6,380 nt of DNA from Thermoplasmata archaeon. GTDB lineage: Archaea > Thermoplasmatota > E2 > UBA202 > JdFR-43. Positions 1 to 5,044 of this stretch are shown here, piece by piece; within the stretch, counting starts at the first letter, position 1, and the number at the start of each line of letters is the position of its first letter. The stretch is from NCBI GenBank assembly GCA_021162305.1, contig JAGGYX010000139.1, positions 1 through 6,380 on the forward strand, in the 5' to 3' direction. The position numbers and the translations under genes are program-made. Under the pieces are notes generated by a model. That model saw only the letters and a program-made list of their open reading frames with translations. It was not told the DNA's origin and did not search any database.

Positions 1-677
1 CCTTCAATCTTCTTCTTTATTAACTCTCTTAACTCTTCCATGAAAGTATCTTTGTATTTCTCGAGTTTAAACTCCTTATTATAATATTTTTGGATAAGCA
101 TTCTTCCAAGCTCCTTCTCCTTTTCATTTATTTCTGGCTTTTCATCTAAATTTTCAAGCTCGTCCCTTGAATTTATTTCATCATGGTAATGCAATATTGA
201 AAGAAGTAAACCCTTTTCAAAAGGCTGTATGGCAACGAGATACTCCTTATTTTTTATCACAACCTTTCCTATTGCAGCCTTCCCCATTTCTTCCATCAAT
301 TCCTTCAGAAGGAAATATGCCTTGTCCTTTTTATTTTGCGGGGCAATATAATAACTTTTTTCATAATAAATTGGCTTTATTTGTTCAATGTCAACAAATT
401 CGTATATTTCAAGACTGTCGGTTCTTTTAGGACGGAGCTTCTTTATTTCTTCAGCATCTATGATAAAATAACTATTCTTTTCAAATTCTATTCCCATTAC
501 AACATCATCCTTGCTCAATTCCTCGCCATTTTCACAAACCATTTTGTAATGAATGGGCAAATGATGCTCTTTACACAACATTTTAAACTGCGCTTTCTTA
601 GATTTCGTTGCAGAATATATTTTAACAGGAATGTTAACGAGCCCAATGCTTATGCTCCCACTCCATGTTGCTCTCAT
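1..677 (-). CDS. ku: Prokaryotic Ku protein (NHEJ DNA end-binding), C-terminus cut by window edge
   Basis: The minus strand is open from ATG 677 to the window edge, giving 225 complete codons. Ku forms a ring-shaped homodimer that threads onto broken DNA ends and recruits an LigD-type ligase/polymerase. The start MRATWSGSISIGLVNIPV is the classic Ku-core opening. Further family landmarks follow in order: a HYKMVCENGEE segment (about residues 45-55), LRPKRTDSLEIYEFVD (about 81-96), IAPQNKKDKAYFLL (about 106-119), AAIGKVVIKNKEYLVAIQP (about 128-146), and a terminal EKYKDTFMEELRELIKKKI helix. Most bacterial Ku proteins are about 250-300 residues, so only a short tail should be missing. There is no Shine-Dalgarno before the ATG, but TTTATATA lies about 23 nt upstream, suggesting a leaderless transcript. 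Ku is patchily distributed in archaea; ligase or polymerase partners, if present, lie beyond position 1. The family call is firm; activity is inferred. Confidence 0.93.
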   Translation of the reverse strand, partial: MRATWSGSISIGLVNIPVKIYSATKSKKAQFKMLCKEHHLPIHYKMVCENGEELSKDDVVMGIEFEKNSYFIIDAEEIKKLRPKRTDSLEIYEFVDIEQIKPIYYEKSYYIAPQNKKDKAYFLLKELMEEMGKAAIGKVVIKNKEYLVAIQPFEKGLLLSILHYHDEINSRDELENLDEKPEINEKEKELGRMLIQKYYNKEFKLEKYKDTFMEELRELIKKKIE

Positions 678-695
678 CAATTTTATTTGCTGCTG

Positions 696-704
696 TATAT
701 AAAT
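696..704. promoter_or_regulatory. Box A (TATA) element between divergent Ku and radical SAM genes
   Basis: The sequence TATATAAAT on the plus strand reads ATTTATATA on the minus strand, close to the archaeal box A consensus TTTAWATA. Its centre is about 23 nt before the Ku ATG (677) and about 30 nt before the radical SAM ATG (730). Neither gene has a spaced Shine-Dalgarno, so both may be leaderless. The match and spacing are better for Ku; use by both genes is inferred. Confidence 0.55.
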
Positions 705-729
705 GTTTTTCCAAAGTTTTTATAGGGAG

Positions 730-2103
730 ATGAAATATAAAAATGTGAAGGTTTCGTTAATATATCCGCCTGATGATGATGAAGCTCTTGAAACAGATAA
801 GACATCATCCCCTTTTGCTCCTCCTTTAGGATTAATGTATATAGCAAGAATTCTATCAATGGAAGGCATTGAAACAAGCATAATTGATGCAAGGCATGAA
901 AGAATCGGCCCAGCTAAAATTAAAAAATTGATCACTCAATCAGATGCCATAGGGATAAGCATACCAAGTTTTGCCAGGAAAAACTCCGAAAAAATAATAA
1001 AAATGATAAGAGAAATTGATAACGACATTTTCATCATTGCAGGTGGGCCGCACTGCACCCTTTTCCCTATGGACGCCATCGCGGCGGGCGCAGATGCGGC
1101 GGTAAAGGGCGAGGGCGAGTATGCGACGATGCATTTTAAGGATATTATGGAAGGGAAGGATGTAGCAGGTGTGTATAGAAAAGAAGATGGCAGAGATGGC
1201 ATCATCATAGAAAACCTTGATGAAATACCTTTTCCATCTCACGAAATGGTGAAAAAATATGAATACGGTTATATAGCAGGGTTTAAGCCTTTTAAGGCAA
1301 AGTTCACAGCCATGATAAGCAGCAGGGGATGCCCTTATAAATGCAAATTTTGCAGTCGAGAAATTTTTGCAGGAAGAAGATACAGAGAGAGAAGTGTAGA
1401 AAATGTTCTGGATGAAATTAAGTTTGTTATTAATGAAGGATACAATGGAATAATATTTGTTGATGATAATTTTTTGCTGAACAGGAAGAGAGTGATGAAG
1501 ATAATGGATGGAATAATCGAGATGAATGCTGAAATAAAAATAATTGTTGAGGGGGCAAGAGTCAATGTGGCAGATTACGAGCTTTATAAGAAAATGTGGG
1601 ATGCTGGTGTTAGAGTGGTTTCTTATGGGATTGAATCAGGCAATCAGGACATTCTTGACTTTTATAATAAAAAAATCACACTCGATGAGATTAAAAAAGC
1701 TGTTGGCATTGCCAACAAAGTGGGCTTTTTCACGGTTGGTTCGTTTATAATTGGTGCACCCTTTGAAGACAGGACAAGAATAGAAAAAACTATAAGATTT
1801 GCAACCTCGCTTCCTCTCGACTTTGTAGAATTTTATATTCTTGAATATAGGGTTGGTTCTCAGTTGTGGGATGAAGCGGTAAAAGGAGGACTGATCGATA
1901 AAGAACAATATTTTGTCAAAGCATGTAAAGAAAATAATCTCGGATTATTGAATATGAATGAATTAAATCAATTGAGGAAAAAAGCATATATCAGATTCTA
2001 TCTTCGCCCATCATATGTGGCTGCAGAAATATTAAAACTGGCAAAATATGGTAATGCAGATCTCATAAAAGCAGCAATTTCAATGACGCATAAGTTCATC
2101 TGA
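730..2103 (+). CDS. B12-binding-domain radical SAM enzyme, substrate unknown
   Basis: A 457-residue protein with two recognisable parts. The N-terminal third is a cobalamin-binding-type Rossmann domain: SLIYPP near residues 8-13, PPLGLMYIARIL near 32-43, the GGPH motif at 105-108 and KGEGEY shortly after. The radical SAM core follows, with the 4Fe-4S triad CxxxCxxC as C201, C205 and C208 inside a SSRGCPYKCKFC segment, then a SYGIESGNQ strand and FIIGAPFED. The C-terminal 100 residues resemble the helical tail of BchE/HpnP-type class B enzymes. Such enzymes use SAM radicals, often with methylcobalamin, to methylate or rearrange lipids, cofactors or natural products; no neighbour reveals the substrate. 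The ATG at 703 was rejected because it lies inside the TATA element; ATG 730 fits a leaderless start (a GGGAG directly abuts it, too close to act as a ribosome site). Positions 1041-1130 are unusually GC-rich. The family is certain, the reaction unknown. Confidence 0.9.
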   Translation: MKYKNVKVSLIYPPDDDEALETDKTSSPFAPPLGLMYIARILSMEGIETSIIDARHERIGPAKIKKLITQSDAIGISIPSFARKNSEKIIKMIREIDNDIFIIAGGPHCTLFPMDAIAAGADAAVKGEGEYATMHFKDIMEGKDVAGVYRKEDGRDGIIIENLDEIPFPSHEMVKKYEYGYIAGFKPFKAKFTAMISSRGCPYKCKFCSREIFAGRRYRERSVENVLDEIKFVINEGYNGIIFVDDNFLLNRKRVMKIMDGIIEMNAEIKIIVEGARVNVADYELYKKMWDAGVRVVSYGIESGNQDILDFYNKKITLDEIKKAVGIANKVGFFTVGSFIIGAPFEDRTRIEKTIRFATSLPLDFVEFYILEYRVGSQLWDEAVKGGLIDKEQYFVKACKENNLGLLNMNELNQLRKKAYIRFYLRPSYVAAEILKLAKYGNADLIKAAISMTHKFI

Positions 2104-2121
2104 AATAAAAATTTAACAACA

Positions 2122-2130
2122 TATTTAAAT
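2122..2130 (+). promoter_or_regulatory. Box A (TATA) element for the membrane DHp-like gene
   Basis: TATTTAAAT is centred about 25 nt before ATG 2151, with no Shine-Dalgarno between them. This is the spacing expected when transcription starts at the initiation codon. It suggests that the gene is transcribed separately from the radical SAM gene ending 47 bases upstream. Confidence 0.6.
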
Positions 2131-2150
2131 TTCAAAAATTTAATAATATT

Positions 2151-2681
2151 ATGAAAATAGGGGAAAAGGAGGAGGAAATCATAAAAATACTGGCTGTTAT
2201 TTTTCTCATAACTTTTTCGATTTTCCTCGCATCAGTATATAAAATTCAATTGAAAGGATATACATTTTATGAGCAATTCTTTTATTTACCAATTGTCCTC
2301 TCCTCTTTCTGGTGGGGTAAGAAAGGAATGGTAACAGCAATTGTAATGATTGTCTTCGTTATAATTCTGGGCTTTTACTCTGCCCAACCAAAAGAGGTGT
2401 TCTCTTCAATTATAAAATCAATATTGATTTTAATAACAGCTTCTTTGATAAGTCTTCTTAGTGAGGAAAAATCAAAAGCTCTGGAAAAGGAAAGAGAATT
2501 TAAATTAAAAACTGCTCATTATTTCTTCAATCCAATTGCAATAGGGGAAGGTTTTATAGAAATCGCAATGGAAAAAGCCAATGATGAAATAAAAAATGAG
2601 CTTAAAACTGCTCTCAATGCACTTGAAAGAATAAAAAAGGTTGTCAAAAATGTAGTTGAAAAAGGAGAAATAAAGGAATGA
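2151..2681 (+). CDS. Membrane protein with orphan histidine-kinase DHp-like domain, no ATPase domain
   Basis: A 176-residue protein. Hydrophobic stretches at about 10-30, 43-55, 60-77 and 84-103 predict three or four membrane segments. The YLPIVLSSFWWGKKG segment (45-59) resembles the membrane sensor regions of histidine kinases. A charged linker leads to KTAHYFFNPIAIGEGFIEIA (120-139), with H123 placed as the phosphoacceptor in an H-x3-N-P pattern like the kinase H-box (HELRTPL type), then a second helix at about 145-172. These two helices look like a complete dimerisation/phosphotransfer unit, but the gene stops there: no N, G1 or G2 boxes of a HATPase domain follow. It could act as a membrane phosphotransfer or scaffold protein served by another kinase, as a decoy, or be a truncated kinase. 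The start has an upstream box A and no Shine-Dalgarno. Membrane topology is clear; the DHp assignment is good but made by eye. Confidence 0.72.
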   Translation: MKIGEKEEEIIKILAVIFLITFSIFLASVYKIQLKGYTFYEQFFYLPIVLSSFWWGKKGMVTAIVMIVFVIILGFYSAQPKEVFSSIIKSILILITASLISLLSEEKSKALEKEREFKLKTAHYFFNPIAIGEGFIEIAMEKANDEIKNELKTALNALERIKKVVKNVVEKGEIKE

Positions 2682-2745
2682 AAAGATATTGAGAAAGAGT
2701 TTGAAAAATAGGGGTTTAAACCAATATCGCCAAAAAGAGAAGAAA

Positions 2746-2768
2746 GCTTAAATAAGCATTGATGCTTA
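2746..2768 (+). promoter_or_regulatory. hicBA promoter with overlapping dyad operator candidate
   Basis: Box A CTTAAATAAG (2747-2756) is centred 25 nt before the hicB ATG. It lies inside two overlapping inverted repeats: GCTTA-AA-TAAGC (2746-2757) and TAAGCAT-TG-ATGCTTA (2753-2768). The half-site GCTTA therefore occurs three times in alternating orientation, covering the TATA box and the gap to the start. A bound protein would block TBP/TFB, which suits toxin-antitoxin autorepression. This HicB has no evident DNA-binding domain, so the binding protein is unknown. Confidence 0.55.
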
Positions 2769-2775
2769 AAATCAT

Positions 2776-2985
2776 ATGTTGATAAAATTTGAGATATACA
2801 ATGATGGCAAATACTGGTGTGCTCGAGGTATAGGCGTGGATATATTTACTCAGGGTAAAACATTAGATGAGCTCATGGATAATATAAAAGAAGCTGTTGA
2901 GGTTCATTTTGAAGAATTATTGAAGAGTGGAGAAGAGGTAAAGATTTTATCCATTTCAGAAACAGAGGTGCATTCTGTTGCCTAA
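2776..2985 (+). CDS. hicB: HicB-family antitoxin, short form
   Basis: A 69-residue protein with the HicB core: a first strand KFEIYNDGKYWCARGIGVD (about 4-22), the G-x-T-L-DEL-M-x-NIKEAVEVH pattern leading into the helix (about 27-44), and a final strand. HicB adopts a partial RNase H-like fold and neutralises HicA by covering its RNA-binding face. Longer HicB proteins carry a C-terminal ribbon-helix-helix or helix-turn-helix DNA-binding domain; none is visible here. The start is leaderless with box A 25 nt upstream. It overlaps hicA by 8 bases, with the antitoxin first. The call rests on sequence pattern together with the hicA partner. Confidence 0.88.
   Translation: MLIKFEIYNDGKYWCARGIGVDIFTQGKTLDELMDNIKEAVEVHFEELLKSGEEVKILSISETEVHSVA
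2965..2970 (+). promoter_or_regulatory. Shine-Dalgarno site that sets the TTG start of hicA
   Basis: GAGGTG lies inside the end of hicB, 7 bases before TTG 2978. No ATG or GTG occurs in the hicA frame near this position, so the ribosome site decides the start. The weak TTG codon may keep toxin synthesis below that of the antitoxin, which is an inference. Confidence 0.7.
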
Positions 2986-3226
2986 GCTTCCTGTAGTGAG
3001 TGGGGAGCAAGTAATAAAATTATTGAGAAAGCTGGGTTATGAAATAATAAGGCAGAAAGGAAGCCATGTCAGGCTGAGAAAAATTACCGAAGCTGGAGAA
3101 CACAATATTACCGTTCCAAAACATCCTGAAGTTGCAAAAGGAACATTAAACGATATTTTAACAAAAGTTTCTATCTGGAATAACATTTCTAAGGAAAAAC
3201 TTATAGAAATGCTCGGAAAGATGTGA
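2978..3226 (+). CDS. hicA: HicA-family mRNA interferase toxin
   Basis: An 82-residue protein starting at TTG. It shows the HicA signature: LPVVSGEQVIKLLRKLGYE at the N-terminus, the catalytic-histidine motif QKGSHVRLR with H30, a strand NITVPKHPEVAKGTL, and a C-terminal helix ending in a leucine-rich segment. HicA has a double-stranded-RNA-binding-domain-like fold and cleaves mRNA, causing growth arrest until HicB binds it. Length and motifs are intact, so it looks functional. It is translationally coupled to hicB by an 8-base overlap and an internal GAGGTG. Such pairs can stabilise chromosomal or mobile DNA or respond to stress; which applies here cannot be told. Confidence 0.92.
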   Translation: MPKLPVVSGEQVIKLLRKLGYEIIRQKGSHVRLRKITEAGEHNITVPKHPEVAKGTLNDILTKVSIWNNISKEKLIEMLGKM

Positions 3227-3242
3227 GTGGATATTTAAAAAA

Positions 3243-3249
3243 TTATATA
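3243..3249 (+). promoter_or_regulatory. Box A (TATA) element for the 50-residue ORF
   Basis: TTATATA is centred 26 nt before ATG 3272 with no Shine-Dalgarno between them. This repeats the leaderless layout of the neighbouring genes and supports the small ORF as a separately transcribed gene. Confidence 0.5.
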
Positions 3250-3271
3250 GCATTTTAAAATAATCCTTACA

Positions 3272-3424
3272 ATGAAAGCTTTCCTTTATGCTGCCATAAA
3301 GAATGGAGAGACTGCAAAAAGAATATTGAGTAGTGGAAAGAAGTTATCAGAGGAGGAAAGGAAATATCTTTTAGAAGTAATAAGGCAGGCGGAAAAAGCG
3401 AGAAGGATGTTGGAGAAAAGTTGA
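3272..3424 (+). CDS. Small helical protein of unknown function (50 aa)
   Basis: A short ORF starting MKAFLYAAIKNGETAKRILS, then a lysine/glutamate-rich stretch with SGKKLSEEERKYLLEVI and an ending RRMLEKS. Apart from a turn around the SGKK segment it looks like two amphipathic helices, with basic residues spread throughout (14 K/R in 50). There are no cysteines, no histidines and no membrane segment. A box A 26 nt before the ATG and typical AT-rich codon use favour a real gene. It follows hicA by 45 bases but appears to have its own promoter. A small nucleic-acid-binding or protein-binding role is possible, but I do not recognise a family. Confidence 0.55.
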   Translation: MKAFLYAAIKNGETAKRILSSGKKLSEEERKYLLEVIRQAEKARRMLEKS

Positions 3425-3515
3425 TTGTGCCATCTAATATAAAATATTCATGAAAAATATTGTAGAAGGAATGTTTTTACATCTGGTTTTGTTGTGGTAT
3501 AGCTTTATTTTTCCT

Positions 3516-3541
3516 ATGTTTTAAAGCCACTTTTAAAACAT
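3516..3541. repeat. Perfect inverted repeat, 10-bp arms, between convergent genes
   Basis: ATGTTTTAAA (3516-3525) and TTTAAAACAT (3532-3541) are exact reverse complements around the spacer GCCACT. Arms this AT-rich make a weak RNA hairpin, so an intrinsic terminator in the bacterial sense is doubtful. A protein-binding site or an element remnant is equally possible. Confidence 0.6.
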
Positions 3542-3655
3542 TGGAAAGTAGCATCTCGGTTGTAGATAGGAGCATCATTTTAATCCTCTATACAATCGAT
3601 ATTTTGCCAATATTTGGTTTAAATTGGAAAGCAATTTGATGTCCTCTGAATCTTC

Positions 3656-3774
3656 TTATTTTTCAACTTTAATCCCTTTTGATTTGAGTTCTTTTAGTTT
3701 ATCATTTATATATCTTGGCCCTATACAGTATCCATACTTCAATCCATCCTTATTTTTATCTTAAATTTTTCCAT
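3656..3774 (-). pseudogene. Probable frameshifted small gene, 39 residues if repaired
   Basis: From minus-strand ATG 3774 the frame opens as MEKFKIK and soon hits TGA, while the neighbouring frame runs on as NKDGLKYGYCIGPRYINDK, then a lysine-rich helix ending GIKVEK and TAA at 3656. Adding one A to the A-run near the junction joins both parts into a coherent 39-residue basic protein (119 bases, one short of 40 codons). The continuation has protein-like composition with a G-Y-C-x-G-P-R-Y patch. It may be a decayed gene, a sequencing or assembly error in the homopolymer, or a programmed -1 shift. The family is not recognised. The GGAG before the ATG directly abuts it, which is a poor ribosome-site spacing. 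Confidence 0.35.
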
Positions 3775-3863
3775 CTCCTGTTGCCCACAATTTTAGACAA
3801 CATGTTGCGAAGTGCCGAAGGCACGAAGCCAGATACCCGCTTGTTATATGAAGTGGCGGGCAT
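3756..3863 (-). CDS. Possible 35-residue ORF coupled to the ATPase gene
   Basis: Minus-strand ATG 3863 shares one base with the TAA stop of the ATPase gene (TAATG overlap) and is preceded by AGGAGG (3874-3869) at 5-base spacing, the strongest ribosome site in the window. The product starts MPATSYNKRVSGFVPSALRN, is basic, ends RRWKNLR and resembles no family I know. Its coding sequence coincides with the GC-rich dyads at 3798-3860, so it may simply be an open frame across a structured DNA element. The coupling geometry matches the other two junctions of this operon, which is the main argument for it. Confidence 0.3.
   Translation of the reverse strand: MPATSYNKRVSGFVPSALRNMLSKIVGNRRWKNLR
3798..3860. 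repeat. GC-rich cluster of dyad symmetries after the nuclease-ATPase operon (attC-like, terminator or element end)
   Basis: Three symmetries lie within 63 bases: the perfect palindrome CAACATGTTG (3798-3807), the hairpin GTGCC-GAA-GGCAC (3812-3824) and the inverted pair CCCGC (3836-3840) / GCGGG (3856-3860). The middle hairpin extends imperfectly: GAA internal loops on both sides are followed by GC/GC pairing and partly matched flanks (3801-3835). The GC content contrasts sharply with the surrounding DNA. AAC (3799-3801) and GTT (3843-3845) flank the hairpin in the way integron attC ends do, but the full 7-base core sites are not matched. The cluster begins 2 bases past the ATPase stop. Confidence 0.5.
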
Positions 3864-5044
3864 TAAAACCTCCTTTCCTCTAAGATTTTCTTAGCGTATT
3901 CCCGAGTTAATAATGGGATTTTCTCAGCTAATCCCGCATCTAATACCTGTGCACATCTCACTTTAACAGCACTGGGCAATCCCTCAGTTAGTTCATAAAT
4001 GTAATCTACAAAATCCTTAGTAAAAGGGATTAAAGGATTTTCCTCAAATTTTTTAGTTATCCTATTATAACGCAATACTTTTTTGATTAGCTCCTCCGTA
4101 TTTTTTCTATCAAAATTTAGTAGTATTGTTTTAAGATCCACTCTTCGCATTAGTGGTTGGGTAGGTCCACCTTCTGAAATTTCTTTTTTTTCAATTTCAT
4201 GGAGCTTATTCCAGCCATCCTCAGAAATTCCAATAAAGAAAATCATATTTGCCAGTCTATCTGAAGTTACATCTAATCCTATTGGAAAATCATAAAGTCC
4301 TCTTAGTAAAGCGAGATATATGCTATATTGGCTTTTAGATACAAGACTAAATAAGTATTCAAATTCATCAATTGTTAAAAGAAGGGACTCATACCCTAAG
4401 TTTTTCATAAAACATAATATTGCTGCAAGATGCTCTTTCGCAATATCTATACTTTCAATCTTTCTCATAATACCGAGCTCTCTTAATTGAGAAGAGGTAG
4501 GTTTTATTTCTCCTCTGAGAAAATACAGAGCCATTTTAGATTTTTCGTCTTTTGTCGTTGGCTTATGCAAAGGTAGCTGCTTTTTATATCCGTATATAGC
4601 TTTGAGTAAGTTTTTAGATTCATCAAAGTTCTCAGGAATTTTATTAATTGCATCTATTATTAGATTGTACTCCTTATTTTTCACCAGCTTATCAAAATCA
4701 ATAGATTTAAAGATTCTAAAGATGAAATCCAATCCTGGTTTAGACTTTTCTTCTCCTTTAAAGCTTGAGTAAACTGGAAATATTATCTCTTTGAAATTTT
4801 TTTCAGCTTCGTCTTTAATCTTTAGAAGTGATAGTGTTTTTCCACGTCCATAACTTCCGATAATAAAAATAATAAAATTTTTATGAATTTTAACAGATTT
4901 TCTAAGAATTGCTTTCCAGTCTTTTAATTCTTTTTCTCTATTAGTCCAAAATTTTAAGTCTTCTTCCGATGCCTTATCACGACTAAAGTCCTCTATCACT
5001 CTTTCTTTGAGTCCATACTTTTCTCTTAAAAATTTATCACTCAT
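3863..5044 (-). CDS. AAA+-type P-loop ATPase of a three-gene operon
   Basis: A 393-residue protein. The Walker A motif GSYGRGKT is at 63-70 and Walker B LLLTIDEFEY at 221-230 (D226, E227). A sensor-1-like strand IFFIGISEDGW lies at 268-278, an arginine pair at 300-301 could supply an arginine finger, and a C-terminal region with TEGLPSAVKVRC (353-364) recalls the lid and sensor-2 part of ORC/Cdc6-, TniB- and BREX-ATPase-like proteins. No membrane segment or nuclease motif is visible. It probably couples ATP hydrolysis to loading or remodelling a DNA-bound complex (inference). ATG 5044 overlaps the upstream stop as ATGA, with GAGGTG 5 bases before, so its translation is coupled to the gene upstream. 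It resembles defence-system ATPases such as BrxD/DUF2791, but I cannot confirm membership. The ATPase call is firm, the subfamily uncertain. Confidence 0.85.
   Translation of the reverse strand: MSDKFLREKYGLKERVIEDFSRDKASEEDLKFWTNREKELKDWKAILRKSVKIHKNFIIFIIGSYGRGKTLSLLKIKDEAEKNFKEIIFPVYSSFKGEEKSKPGLDFIFRIFKSIDFDKLVKNKEYNLIIDAINKIPENFDESKNLLKAIYGYKKQLPLHKPTTKDEKSKMALYFLRGEIKPTSSQLRELGIMRKIESIDIAKEHLAAILCFMKNLGYESLLLTIDEFEYLFSLVSKSQYSIYLALLRGLYDFPIGLDVTSDRLANMIFFIGISEDGWNKLHEIEKKEISEGGPTQPLMRRVDLKTILLNFDRKNTEELIKKVLRYNRITKKFEENPLIPFTKDFVDYIYELTEGLPSAVKVRCAQVLDAGLAEKIPLLTREYAKKILEERRF

Larger units (their letters stand above)
3425..3862. other. 438-base intergenic region with repeats and gene remnants
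   Basis: Plus-strand (left) and minus-strand (right) transcription converge here, and no long ORF is present. It contains a 26-bp inverted repeat at 3516-3541, an imperfect hairpin at about 3560-3595, an apparent frameshifted small gene (3656-3774, minus), a possible 35-residue ORF (3756-3863, minus) and the GC-rich dyad cluster at 3798-3860. No tRNA, rRNA or CRISPR array is visible. Confidence 0.7.

Noticed and set aside
167..725. Two overlapping plus-strand open frames (87 and 129 codons)
   Set aside because: They lie opposite the Ku gene, whose minus-strand frame carries clear family motifs; the plus-strand translations show none.
703..729. Upstream ATG 703 as the radical SAM start
   Set aside because: It falls inside the TATA element, and the added residues are not typical of the family; ATG 730 fits the promoter spacing.
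683..1908. Minus-strand open frames within the radical SAM gene
   Set aside because: They are antisense shadows with no recognisable motifs.
3450..3524. 24-residue hydrophobic plus-strand ORF (MKNIVEGMF start)
   Set aside because: No Shine-Dalgarno or properly spaced box A, very short, and its end lies inside the inverted repeat at 3516-3541.
3560..3595. Imperfect hairpin (TTGTAGATAGGAG against CCTCTATACAA)
   Set aside because: It needs bulges and mismatches and is within what AT-rich DNA gives by chance.
4083..4295. Plus-strand frame opposite the ATPase gene
   Set aside because: Antisense shadow with low-complexity serine-rich translation; the minus strand encodes the ATPase.
3863..5044. 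Naming the ATPase BrxD and the locus BREX
   Set aside because: Resemblance is general (Walker motifs and lid region); none of the other BREX components is visible in the window.
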